Positions 23,401 to 31,612 of a stretch of DNA of 57,850 bases are shown here, piece after piece (positions within the stretch are counted from its first letter, which is position 1; every line of letters starts with the position of its first letter). The notes beneath the pieces were generated by a model. It was not told where the DNA came from. It saw only the letters and a list, made by a program, of their open reading frames with translations, and did no database searches. This DNA is from a virus: positions 1 to 57,850 of IMG/VR virus record IMGVR_UViG_3300025655_000041; one strand, given 5' to 3'. Position numbers and translations under genes: made by a program.

Positions 23401-24713
23401 TCTTGTGCTACTTCGGTACTTGCTTCAGTTCCCATTCCTGTCAAGCCACGCCGCGCAATTTCACCTACACTAAATTTAGCAATGTCTTTAGGATTAAGTC
23501 GAAGAGCAAGTTCTTTAGTATATTTACCCACTTCTTGGCGGGTTACATTAAGTAGTTTATTTCTAGCTTGGTCAATTCCAATACCTTGTTTTTGAGAGAT
23601 ACTACGAGCTACTTTTTCAAAGCCTTGTTTACTGAGGACTTGTCCTGGCTTTACTAATCGTTCCAAACCAAAGCGTTCAAGTGCCGACATACCTACACCT
23701 GCCATTGAAGCAGCTATAAACTGTGTAACACCCTTTTCGCCTTCCATCTCATTCCAAGTTTGTCCAGCCATAGTCATAGCTAACGGTGTTGTAGATGCAG
23801 CTAATGCACCGCCTGCCCCAATAACGGGTGTAAAAGGCGCGGCAACTGCCATTGACCCAAAGGCTAACATGATCTGGGGAACCATCATTGCTGTGTTGTT
23901 AAGTACATATTGAAATCCAGTAGACACACTGTCAATATCTTTATAATCTAATACAACTTCAGGCGCATCCATCATCCGCTGCTTGGCACGTGAAACTCCT
24001 GCCTCACCGAAGCGTTCTAGTGATTCAATACCAAAGGTTTCACCGATTGCATCTGCATAACCAAACAACCCTTCTTTAAGCCCTTCAATACCTTGATCAA
24101 AGCTTACCCCCATAGAACCTATAAAACCAATTGCTTTGTTATCAATTGTTCTATCTGGATTACGGAATTGTACTCCTGTATGCAGATCAGGATCATAATA
24201 CCTTTCGTTTAAGGCAAGTGTTTTAAACTCTTTACCAAGCCGATCTACATAATCGTTATATTCATTTCCAATTTCTCTAAATGGAATTTTATCATCACCG
24301 TATATTGCTGCAATTAAATCAGCTTCTTGTTTAGCGATAATACCACGTTCAGGGGTGAATTCATTTATTTCTGCAATACCAGCGGCGTAAAGAGTTTCCA
24401 TGAGGTCTTGACCTTCTGGATTTGTACTTGTAATAAGTTCTCTTTCGCCTTCACTAGTATCGTAATTACCACTGTAATCAATGTTAGTAAAATTACCTTC
24501 ATTAATTACAGTAGCAATTGCTTCTTTTTGTTTGTTACCACCCTTCTCGCCAGGCTTATAGACAAATTTACCATCTTCTTCAACAACCTTTTCGGTTTCC
24601 CGACCATCAAAGCCTGAATACCTGTACCGTTTTCCTGACCGATCGGTAAGGGTATCCGGATCAATTAACAGTTTAGAGTTACCATCGCTGTCAATAAAAG
24701 AATTATCTGCCAT
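20415..24713 (-). CDS. Large internal virion (ejection) protein, 1432 aa
   Basis: A very large late protein with hydrophobic helices near residues 280-320 (MVPQIMLAFGSMAVAAPF, GGALAASTTPLAMTMAG), another near 960-990 (FLTSWSLLAGLPLAALS), and a C-terminal domain with further amphipathic and hydrophobic helices (YDTFAMIVTMIALGAAS). Size, position after a lytic-transglycosylase virion protein and membrane-active segments fit the role of T7 gp16: a core protein ejected to build a channel across the cell envelope. No enzymatic motif seen. AAGGAG precedes the start. Confidence 0.75.
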   Translation of the reverse strand: MADNSFIDSDGNSKLLIDPDTLTDRSGKRYRYSGFDGRETEKVVEEDGKFVYKPGEKGGNKQKEAIATVINEGNFTNIDYSGNYDTSEGERELITSTNPEGQDLMETLYAAGIAEINEFTPERGIIAKQEADLIAAIYGDDKIPFREIGNEYNDYVDRLGKEFKTLALNERYYDPDLHTGVQFRNPDRTIDNKAIGFIGSMGVSFDQGIEGLKEGLFGYADAIGETFGIESLERFGEAGVSRAKQRMMDAPEVVLDYKDIDSVSTGFQYVLNNTAMMVPQIMLAFGSMAVAAPFTPVIGAGGALAASTTPLAMTMAGQTWNEMEGEKGVTQFIAASMAGVGMSALERFGLERLVKPGQVLSKQGFEKVARSISQKQGIGIDQARNKLLNVTRQEVGKYTKELALRLNPKDIAKFSVGEIARRGLTGMGTEASTEVAQDIIQTAVAASVSETTYTQEELLDRAINAALAGGSVGGALSMANNIHQQGKNKLMALDRGLYSADRNNVIENKRIEDANNGVIIPDVENIIEEAEGLRDNGTEARRQAHDSYIVDQQGLMNTLRNIKDPKDFVDAAIQGAAKLVLASEKAAINMEKLVLSPMAMKIFALIGADTTGRYHSGANFKEAHDLTMGEMTALVDEPGIGKLLGFGKLKTKNVEAISRKLREFGRSGQFDLYEAYTLSRLGAYPLVNIYYDVRSTPQQRAAAKQALAGLGLTEPAQIKRYRDVAKANINNAGLIELNLTVDQEVEMKKLYIAAKQVKNSYDKAHEKISGSYTRETGDTIGYNPDYWWQHQGFDWKKVKANKEGFMKWLKTNLGSQLTEDDRQELYESIVRQGQGTVNTNASLINGVTYLPNSVKRAFFKITEKPNFSDWSSDNMFETLHRNRMDAAKYSSVTDYFGHGGRKLNKMFQQLVEEQSLPGSDLSKAEIDKFAYYMTSIIDSTHGNFNRIESKKAAAINSFLTSWSLLAGLPLAALSSIPETALLFFNLKTDAEFKAATKQLTNQVMQAFDKALAAEVAKTEKLLKEVGQSADTSSVVDRLATGERDVAFMRLHESFFKGIGLTKVTQIQRRMAAGLAVDFVKSGFDILDLAPRKKIRVPITIAGKASGFRIETGGFDFDKMSEIEIRTYNQLLDLGINPDEMMELLSDLDQVYRDEVFNVLDKTDSSVDKTDALYIKSPSKRVKALRKAIRNMQSNNAVPRDASVVEAAAKLEDKLNDIMDLAVYRFVKERVQLPGAANRPLFFQDPHYQLFTQFNGFISTFTANIVPKLWNKQLRKGTPQVKYDTFAMIVTMIALGAASQHLKDIIKFGQASPYLDEMGYAQRALYSSGVLGQYEKVLDAAKPLYPTRGDNSFSILFGESGPSARNIQRVFEATGDLLSGEGERGVAKLAGAAPYIAPFTGLRHSIGKGVTGQNPFPDIDIPTANEVRDILLK

Positions 24714-24724
24714 TATTAGCTCCT

Positions 24725-27391
24725 TTATTTTTTGTTAAGAAGGGCCATTGCCTCTGCATGATGATCACCTTTTTGACGACCTTGTAGTCCATCCGCAAGT
24801 AATTGTGAAACCCAATAAGTGTAGTCGTTATGTTCTGAATCATCAGAAGGTTTCATGCCAATAAACTTAGTTCCTTTACTATGAGCATCCCACTGTTTAG
24901 ATGCTCTTTTCCAAAAGCCTTTATAGACCTTTGCTGCATCATCAGGGTTTCTAGTTTTCTTGCCAGCAAAATCTAGTACTTGATCATTCAACTCTAATAC
25001 TTTAGCAATGTCTGCACCCTTAAGATCATTAGCACTAACGGCACCTTCAGTATTAACAACCATTGCTCTCTTATTATAAAAAGAAAGAACACTATTTGGT
25101 TGTTTACCGCCAGTTGCATTTGCCTTTTTAACTGCATTCCAGTAATCATCTTGCGCACGAAGTGCTTCTGCACGAAGTTTTGCTTTAGCCTCTGGTCTAC
25201 CCTTAGCAAATGTTTTTACATCGCTTAGATAACGATTAGATAGCTCAGTAGCCTCGATTGCACCTTCAGTATCAATTCGTTTTCCATTTTGGTCTACAGC
25301 AGCATTGATATTACTAATTTTATCTTTAGCTCGCTTGGCAAAGTAGTCTTCAACTTCTTGAGCATTATCATACTTAGGATTATGCTTTTGAATTTGACCT
25401 TTCATTAAAGGAGAATCGAAAGAATAATACTGACCATTGTATTCAATGGCATACTTATCTTTTCCTACTTTAACTGTTTGGAGAGTACCAAGTGTATCAT
25501 GCTCGATTAAATCACCAAAGCCTTGAACCGTTGTTCCTGTTTTCCTTTCAATAAGATCATCACGATTACCAGTTTTAAGATATTTATCAAGTGATTCTTT
25601 GGTATACAGCTCCATAAAGTCTTTATCACGAACATCTTTTTGGCGCTGTTCAATAGCGCTGTCATATCGCTTAACAAACTGTTTAGCTGAATAACCTAAT
25701 GATGCATTATGATCATAACCTAAAGCTCTTGATCCCGCATACATAATTGCCATACGCGAAATTTCTTCTGGAGTAAACATGTCACTAAATATATCTTTAA
25801 ATCCAGTTATAATAGATTGCATAAAGCTAGGTTCTACCTTCTCACCTTTTTCTTCAATTTCTTTAGCCTTGGCTGCAGGAACTTTTTTATTATCAGGAAT
25901 ATTTTTAAGTAGATCATCAGCAAGAGTGTTTAACGCTGTAGCCTTCGAATCTGCTGGCTTTGGAGGCGCTTTATTTTCTTCAGGCACATAGCTTTGTGCT
26001 TCAGCAACAGCTTTTTCGTCGGCTACTTTAGTTGCAGCTCGATCACTTAACTCTTTTGCTTGAGTAGCTTTAGAGTCTGCTAATTTCTTAACGGCATCTT
26101 TATGCATTTGAACAAGTTCAGGAGTAACTGTTTCGTTATTAGCTTTCTTTTGATTAATAAGATTAGCTAACCTTGCTTCATTTTCAGTATCATTTTTAAC
26201 AATAGCTGCATTAACATTAGTCATTCCAGGATCTTCAGGAAGTACATCAAAAATATTAGGAACAGGAACACCAGGGGCATCTGCATCTACTGGTAAACCT
26301 GCAAATTCTAAGGGATACATTGCAAAACGCTTTGCTTGATCTGCAATACTAGAGAGGTCCGTAGGTTTTGCAGTTGTTGCTTCAGTTGCAAGCCTCTCAC
26401 CTAATGGCGTTGGCGGGACAGCTGCGATTTCAGGGACTTCTCTTGATACCATCTTAGCTTGATTATCATCAAGATAAACTTCACCTTCTGGTGTCATAAC
26501 GAATTCACCCAAGTCATCTGAGTAAACCTTTTGATCTCCAAGGGTGCCTATTACTGTTCCTGGTACTGTACTAACCTGTCTACGAGTAACACCAAACTTA
26601 TCTGGACCAGACATATTATCCATTATTTTACCAGCATAAGCTTGTCCACGTGGTCCAAGCGCTTCTGTTCCAGCCTTAGCTTTGCGAACATTACCTGCAC
26701 CAGAGTGATAAGCAGTAAGTACTTCTTCAGGAGTAAAGTCAGGATTAGCGCTAGCAATACCTGTTAAATAATTCCTAGCAAATTCTCTAGACTTAACAGG
26801 ATCACGGATATCTTCTACTGCAAGCGGAGGAACATTCATTCCAGGTTGTTGAGCTGTTGCTGGCATAATCTGATAAAGACCTTGCGCTCCTACCTCAGAA
26901 GTAGCCATAGGATCACCTGAAGATTCAACCATTTTAAGGCTGTCAAGTACTTCATCGGTTAACCAAGAAGGAACCTTACTACCTACAGCAGCATACATAG
27001 GCCCACCGTCTCTATCACCAAGCCGTTGACCAAGACTATTTAGCATCCCATCATAACGAGGTACTTCCATTCCACCAGCAGCATAAGTAGGAATAGGTCC
27101 ACCTTGTGCTTTTTGTATCATGCGACCTTGCTCATTCATTTCATCAATTTTTTCTTGATTACCAGGAAGACGAGATGCTTCAGCATTAACAACATTCTCT
27201 CCAGGGGTTAACCACGCAGGGACTGTATCAGTGCCCTTAGGCTCTCCAGGGTGTGTGCTAGAGTCTGCACCGTTATAACCGTCTACTTTAGGGATAATCA
27301 TCATCATAGGTACAGTAAGGTCTGGTTCGAAGAATTCGAAAGATGTCATGTTTCCATAACGGTCTTTCTGTGAAAAACTTTTTAGTTTCAT
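24725..27391 (-). CDS. Internal virion protein with lytic transglycosylase domain, 888 aa
   Basis: Residues about 143-255 form a soluble lytic transglycosylase (SLT) domain: catalytic Glu in KMVESSGDP (E156), GAQGLYQIMPATAQ and AYHSGAGNV. Such domains in virions (T7 gp16, PRD1 P7) open peptidoglycan during DNA entry. Before it lies VPAWLTPGENVVNAEASR, a motif common in phage virion proteins, and glycine-rich AGGPIPTYAAGG / DGGPMYAAVG repeats. The rest is a long helical, Ala/Lys/Glu-rich stalk. AGGAG precedes the start. Confidence 0.88.
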   Translation of the reverse strand: MKLKSFSQKDRYGNMTSFEFFEPDLTVPMMMIIPKVDGYNGADSSTHPGEPKGTDTVPAWLTPGENVVNAEASRLPGNQEKIDEMNEQGRMIQKAQGGPIPTYAAGGMEVPRYDGMLNSLGQRLGDRDGGPMYAAVGSKVPSWLTDEVLDSLKMVESSGDPMATSEVGAQGLYQIMPATAQQPGMNVPPLAVEDIRDPVKSREFARNYLTGIASANPDFTPEEVLTAYHSGAGNVRKAKAGTEALGPRGQAYAGKIMDNMSGPDKFGVTRRQVSTVPGTVIGTLGDQKVYSDDLGEFVMTPEGEVYLDDNQAKMVSREVPEIAAVPPTPLGERLATEATTAKPTDLSSIADQAKRFAMYPLEFAGLPVDADAPGVPVPNIFDVLPEDPGMTNVNAAIVKNDTENEARLANLINQKKANNETVTPELVQMHKDAVKKLADSKATQAKELSDRAATKVADEKAVAEAQSYVPEENKAPPKPADSKATALNTLADDLLKNIPDNKKVPAAKAKEIEEKGEKVEPSFMQSIITGFKDIFSDMFTPEEISRMAIMYAGSRALGYDHNASLGYSAKQFVKRYDSAIEQRQKDVRDKDFMELYTKESLDKYLKTGNRDDLIERKTGTTVQGFGDLIEHDTLGTLQTVKVGKDKYAIEYNGQYYSFDSPLMKGQIQKHNPKYDNAQEVEDYFAKRAKDKISNINAAVDQNGKRIDTEGAIEATELSNRYLSDVKTFAKGRPEAKAKLRAEALRAQDDYWNAVKKANATGGKQPNSVLSFYNKRAMVVNTEGAVSANDLKGADIAKVLELNDQVLDFAGKKTRNPDDAAKVYKGFWKRASKQWDAHSKGTKFIGMKPSDDSEHNDYTYWVSQLLADGLQGRQKGDHHAEAMALLNKK

Positions 27392-27400
27392 TCTATTCTC

Positions 27401-28231
27401 CTATTTAGCAGACAAAGGTCCACCATACTTTACTGTGTAGGCTTCACCGCCAGCTGACTTATATTGTACTTGAGATATCGGTCCTTTACTTCCACTACTG
27501 AGCATTGAAGCTAGTCCCATTGGGATACCCTCTTCTTTTGCTTTATCCATAAGCATAGGCATTAAACCACCCATATTAGCGTATACTGCGCCGCCTTGTG
27601 AATAATAGTCTGAGTCAGGGTCATCGTAATCAAAAGATTCTCCAAATCTCATATTATCAATCTCTAATGGTTTTGGATTATCTAAATAATAATCGCTCAT
27701 ATCCCGACTTTTAAGTGTTTTTCCTTTATCACTTAATCGATAGGGTCTTACAATCCTGCCTCCGCTGCCGCCGCTAGCATACAGTGGTCCAACATGACCA
27801 CCCTTATTAAACAAACCAAAGGCTTTACCAGCAAGCATTGCAGCACCAATGTAAGGTACTGCTGTGCCTAGCGTTGCCATTAAACCTGTGCCTGCCCCTG
27901 TAGCTGCACTGCCACTTAATGCACCTGTAGTTAATTCAGCAGGAATACCCCCTGCAAGTAGTGATGCATCAGCTGTAATAGCTGCTTCTGCTGTTGGAGC
28001 AGCACTACTAAACATTCCTGTTAATGCTTCTCCTGCTGGAGCTATAACGTTTTCATTCATAAAAGTAGCACCTTTATCAACTGTAGCAGTCATAGCTCTA
28101 TTAGCTGCCATATCAGTCATCTGTTGTGCAGCTGATTTTTCTTGAGGAGCCATCGGTTGAGGAGTTGGTCTATAGAGTGGTCCTTGCCTAGGATCCTCTT
28201 CTCTTCGTAGTTTAGCTAGTTGAACAGCCAT
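27401..28231 (-). CDS. Glycine/alanine-rich virion protein, 276 aa
   Basis: The middle (about 85-145) is Ala/Gly-rich and hydrophobic (LMATLGTAVPYIGAAMLAGKAFGLF), a possible membrane-inserting segment. It is followed by GG-x-Y-x3-GG type repeats (LYASGGSGG, AVYANMGG) and a C-terminal QYKSAGG block shared with two small proteins near 49.1 kb. Gene position equals that of T7 gp14, a small internal protein placed in the outer membrane on ejection. It overlaps the previous gene by one base. Confidence 0.65.
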   Translation of the reverse strand: MAVQLAKLRREEDPRQGPLYRPTPQPMAPQEKSAAQQMTDMAANRAMTATVDKGATFMNENVIAPAGEALTGMFSSAAPTAEAAITADASLLAGGIPAELTTGALSGSAATGAGTGLMATLGTAVPYIGAAMLAGKAFGLFNKGGHVGPLYASGGSGGRIVRPYRLSDKGKTLKSRDMSDYYLDNPKPLEIDNMRFGESFDYDDPDSDYYSQGGAVYANMGGLMPMLMDKAKEEGIPMGLASMLSSGSKGPISQVQYKSAGGEAYTVKYGGPLSAK

Positions 28232-28878
28232 TACTTACCACCTCCGCTTTGAGTAGATGTTTGTTGTTGTGGTGCATTACCAAGGTATCCAAAGTAACGC
28301 GAAGCTACCGTGTGAGGTGCATCAAGCCGTTGTTGCTCATACTGTTGTTTGGTAGTTCCTACTTCACCAAGACCAGTAATGCCACGCTCCATTGTTGCTT
28401 GACGATCTTTTTGTAACTCTAATGAGCGATCAGCAACAGCTCCCATCATCGCTTTTTCACCACGAGCAGAACCAAGTCCACCGGCAGAAGCAGCTTGACC
28501 TGCGGCGCTACCCATAAGATTTTCTAAGTCACGTCTACGAGCTGCGCTAGTGTCATACGCGCCTGTGCCAGCCATAGCATCCTCAGCTGCTTTCTTTTGT
28601 GCTTCCAATGCTTGTAGCTGCTCAGGGGTCATCTTTGCAACAACAGCATCAGCGCCGCCAGCTACATCAGCATCGTATTTCGCAGTAACATCAGCTAATA
28701 CAGATTTAAGATATGGCTTAAATTCTGGGTCAATACCGCTAGTTGTTGTTGTAGTTTTAGCACCACCTTTATTACAAATATGATTATTGAAATGCTTATG
28801 TAGAGACTTTGGAGCGTCCTCCGGTACTTCTACTCGCATATCAAAGATTCCTAGATTTGGATTCGAATCTTCGAACAT
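28231..28878 (-). CDS. Probable internal virion protein, 215 aa
   Basis: Helical, Ala/Gln/Lys-rich chain after a short acidic start, ending QSGGGK. The helical stretch AARRRDLENLMGSAAGQAAS with following glycine turns and many Gln resembles small internal or head-tail-associated virion proteins. One base overlap with the downstream gene shows tight coupling. No enzyme motif. Confidence 0.6.
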   Translation of the reverse strand: MFEDSNPNLGIFDMRVEVPEDAPKSLHKHFNNHICNKGGAKTTTTTSGIDPEFKPYLKSVLADVTAKYDADVAGGADAVVAKMTPEQLQALEAQKKAAEDAMAGTGAYDTSAARRRDLENLMGSAAGQAASAGGLGSARGEKAMMGAVADRSLELQKDRQATMERGITGLGEVGTTKQQYEQQRLDAPHTVASRYFGYLGNAPQQQTSTQSGGGK

Positions 28879-29349
28879 TTAATTCTCCTGTATTACGCCT
28901 CTGACTGAGACATGAATTGCCGAATTATAACGGCGTTGCAAGAAACGACCATAATTCATAGCTTCTTGCTCGCTACGAATAGAGTCGGCTCGCCAATGTT
29001 TACCACCATACTCTTTAGTATGTGCAATCATGGCATCGAATAAACGATAGACTGTAAAGGCGTTATTGTAGTCATGATCAACAATACAATCCTTAACATC
29101 CATTATATATTCGTTAGTATAGTAGTTAGTAAAAGATTCAGCAGAAAGAAAACCCCTTAGCTGCCCGTCTACATAGTCGCCTATTACAAGCGCATGAGGG
29201 GTTTCTTTTTGTTTTTCTACCAGTCCAACAAAATACTTTATCCATACAGCTTCATTCCGCTTATAGCCAAAGTACTCATTGTCTTCTGTTGATTTATTCA
29301 TTAGCGTAATAGCTTCGAATACATCATTGTCCTCTAGTTTTTTTATCAT
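28879..29349 (-). CDS. GNAT-fold acetyltransferase-like protein, 156 aa
   Basis: The order of a helical start (DVFEAITLMNKS), a central strand pair (ALVIGDYVDGQLRGFLSAE) and a later helix with YGRFLQRR fits the GNAT fold, and similar GNAT-like proteins lie near internal virion genes in other podoviruses. The usual acetyl-CoA loop (Q/RxxGxG/A) is not evident, so activity is doubtful; it may be structural. Confidence is moderate to low. Confidence 0.45.
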   Translation of the reverse strand: MIKKLEDNDVFEAITLMNKSTEDNEYFGYKRNEAVWIKYFVGLVEKQKETPHALVIGDYVDGQLRGFLSAESFTNYYTNEYIMDVKDCIVDHDYNNAFTVYRLFDAMIAHTKEYGGKHWRADSIRSEQEAMNYGRFLQRRYNSAIHVSVRGVIQEN

Positions 29350-30032
29350 TATTGAATTCCTGCTATAAAACCACGTAATAATGGGCGATAATAAAGAGGG
29401 CTTGTTGTAAAATTAATATCATTATAGCCTATTACCGCGCTTTTTATTTTAAAAGAAGTGCTAGTATCTCTTAAAATTCCTGTAGTTATCCAAAACTGGT
29501 TGCCTGGACCGGCATAAACAGGTACTGGAAAACTTCCTTGGAATGAAAAGAAATTTGCTGTTGAAGGAATACTATAAGGCCCAGTTTCTACTAGAGTTGA
29601 ATAAGAACCAACTTGAGTATACACAGGCAAAGTATCTTTTACTGAAATTAATTTAGAAGTACTTGTAAAGGTAAAATCATCATTAGCATTTTTTACAGCA
29701 AAACCAAAAGGATTAGATCCAGTAATTGTTGGAGAGCCTGTAACATATTTAATATATCTAAGTGGTGTAATTTGAATTGGAGACCAAATTGTAACTCTAC
29801 CACCCCGACGCCACATTGTTATATGTGCATTTGTTGTATAATCACTTATATCTATAAACACTTCTTCATTTGATGCTAATCCTAATATATCAAAGTACCA
29901 CCAACTAAATGGGTGCTGTATCATTGTTGCAGTTTGAATAGTAGTTGTTGGTAAAAATTCAAGTGAAGGATATTCGCTATCAATAACAGTATTTCCACTA
30001 CTATTTTTTATAATTGTACCAAAAGACATCAA
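29349..30032 (-). CDS. Beta-rich structural protein, probable fibre or tail component, 227 aa
   Basis: High Thr/Ser/Ile/Val/Tyr content and no helices of note indicate a beta-rich virion protein. It forms a cluster with the 97-aa and 426-aa genes upstream, overlapping the former by 4 bases. It is likely a fibre-associated receptor-binding or chaperone protein. No specific family seen. Confidence 0.6.
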   Translation of the reverse strand: MMSFGTIIKNSSGNTVIDSEYPSLEFLPTTTIQTATMIQHPFSWWYFDILGLASNEEVFIDISDYTTNAHITMWRRGGRVTIWSPIQITPLRYIKYVTGSPTITGSNPFGFAVKNANDDFTFTSTSKLISVKDTLPVYTQVGSYSTLVETGPYSIPSTANFFSFQGSFPVPVYAGPGNQFWITTGILRDTSTSFKIKSAVIGYNDINFTTSPLYYRPLLRGFIAGIQ

Positions 30033-30322
30033 TCTACTCTAATAAACTTAACAATAAAATCATTAGTAAAGTCATTACTATTATTTGGAACGCTCCAAGA
30101 AAAATTTGTATCATTTGAAAAATTTAAATATGGAGCTCCCCTAGTATCTGTAATTATTCTTGGAGTTCCAAGTGCTATACCTTTAGAGTTTAAATAATTA
30201 GTAGGAGCAACTCCCGAACCCGAATAGCCGGTATAATTTACTTCTCCAATTACTCTTGCTGTTTTTAAATTTGCGACACTAACAAAGCCTTCGCTTGTTT
30301 CTACTAAAAAATCAAATGACAT
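30029..30322 (-). CDS. Beta-rich structural protein, 97 aa
   Basis: A small Ser/Asn/Thr-rich protein (begins MSFDFLVETS) resembling in composition its 227-aa neighbour, which starts with a similar MMSFGTII leader. The two may share a fold and associate with the 426-aa fibre-like protein. ATAGGAT lies upstream as ribosome site. Confidence 0.6.
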   Translation of the reverse strand: MSFDFLVETSEGFVSVANLKTARVIGEVNYTGYSGSGVAPTNYLNSKGIALGTPRIITDTRGAPYLNFSNDTNFSWSVPNNSNDFTNDFIVKFIRVD

Positions 30323-30331
30323 ATTTATATC

Positions 30332-31612
30332 CTATGGTAAAAAGTTTAAACCGCCTACGGCTACTCTAAGAGTTCCACTATCCCAAACTTCAATTCTATT
30401 GTGAATAGAATTAAAATACATTCCTGTTGCATTAGATGTAGGAGTACCAGCTGTTGAACTAGTTGGTAATGTAGTATAAATAGCTGAGCCATCTTTTGAT
30501 ATTTGTAACTGTTCAGCACTAATACTATTAGCTGAAATTGCAGCAGCTACCATACTATCTGCAATAACGCCACCTCTAACATTTACGTTGTTAAATTCTG
30601 CACTACCACTTGAACGAGCAATTTGCCAGCCACTATTTCCTGCAATATAATTATCTGATTGGATATTAGTTCCAAAGTTTACAGATGCAATCGGTGGGGA
30701 AAAAATTACAGTTGCAGTAGCTGCTCCTGCAACCTTAGTTATTCGATATCTAGAACTCCAAAATAAAGAAGTAGTAGAAGTAACATTAACTGTAACTGGC
30801 GTAGTTTGCCAATTGCTAGTTAAGCCTACAAATGTTCCTGTGGTAAAATTAAAATCAGTAGCAGAAGGGGTTGCTGGCGAGGAAGCTTGTGGAATTGTAT
30901 AATAGATTAATCCACTTTCAAGTTCTGCACCATCAATACCATTACTACCAGTCGCTCCATCTTCAACCATTTTTATAGGGCTAGACCAAGTTAATGTGCT
31001 ATCAACTCCTTGTGATCCTGCAATACTTGCAGTTGCTGTTGAGATATAAACTGGGTCTGAACCACTAGGTAGAAAATTATACCAAGTATCTGAAGGTGGA
31101 TTGCCTGTTGGTGGTGTTAAAGTAGTTGTAGTAAAGTTATAAGAACCGCCTGTTGGCGTACTAGGCTGACTTGCTTTCCTAATATACGCTTCACAAACAA
31201 AAAAACTTTGTCCATTAACAGAAAGAATTGAAGGTGTTGACCAACTTGAACTTGCAATTATTTCTGATCCTGTATTCGAAGAAATATTAGTTGTTGTTAC
31301 CCAGAGGTAGTCACCATTGATAACGCCAGGAGGTGATCTTTCCCAATTAGAAGTTCCAAAAGGAGCAGCAGGTGTAAATACATTTGTTGCATAATTAAAA
31401 GTAACATCTACATCCATTGCAGTTGGGGTAGCCCCTGTTGTTCTTGTATAAAGAAATAGTGTAGCTGCACTAACAGCATCAACAGATACAACAGCAGACG
31501 CTGCTGGGTTTATACTTGGTCCAAGCAACCCCTTGTTAATTGCCTCAGTAACTTGATTCATCCACGAATCTTGAGGACTATCACCAGATATAGGTGGACG
31601 AATAATTGCCAT
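30332..31612 (-). CDS. Tail fibre-like protein with repeated domains, 426 aa
   Basis: Three diverged repeats are visible, each with a strand, a Pro/Thr segment of the form ATPTAMDVDVTFNY / PSTPTGGSYNFTT / PATPSATDFNFTTG, a variable linker and a WVTT/VYIS/FWSS strand. Repeat 2 is followed by GSQGVDSTLTW. The C-terminal part (EFNNVNVRGG, SISAEQLQI) is like the distal parts of tail-tip and fibre proteins. It is probably a host-contact protein attached near the nozzle gene, which it overlaps by one base. Confidence 0.7.
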   Translation of the reverse strand: MAIIRPPISGDSPQDSWMNQVTEAINKGLLGPSINPAASAVVSVDAVSAATLFLYTRTTGATPTAMDVDVTFNYATNVFTPAAPFGTSNWERSPPGVINGDYLWVTTTNISSNTGSEIIASSSWSTPSILSVNGQSFFVCEAYIRKASQPSTPTGGSYNFTTTTLTPPTGNPPSDTWYNFLPSGSDPVYISTATASIAGSQGVDSTLTWSSPIKMVEDGATGSNGIDGAELESGLIYYTIPQASSPATPSATDFNFTTGTFVGLTSNWQTTPVTVNVTSTTSLFWSSRYRITKVAGAATATVIFSPPIASVNFGTNIQSDNYIAGNSGWQIARSSGSAEFNNVNVRGGVIADSMVAAAISANSISAEQLQISKDGSAIYTTLPTSSTAGTPTSNATGMYFNSIHNRIEVWDSGTLRVAVGGLNFLP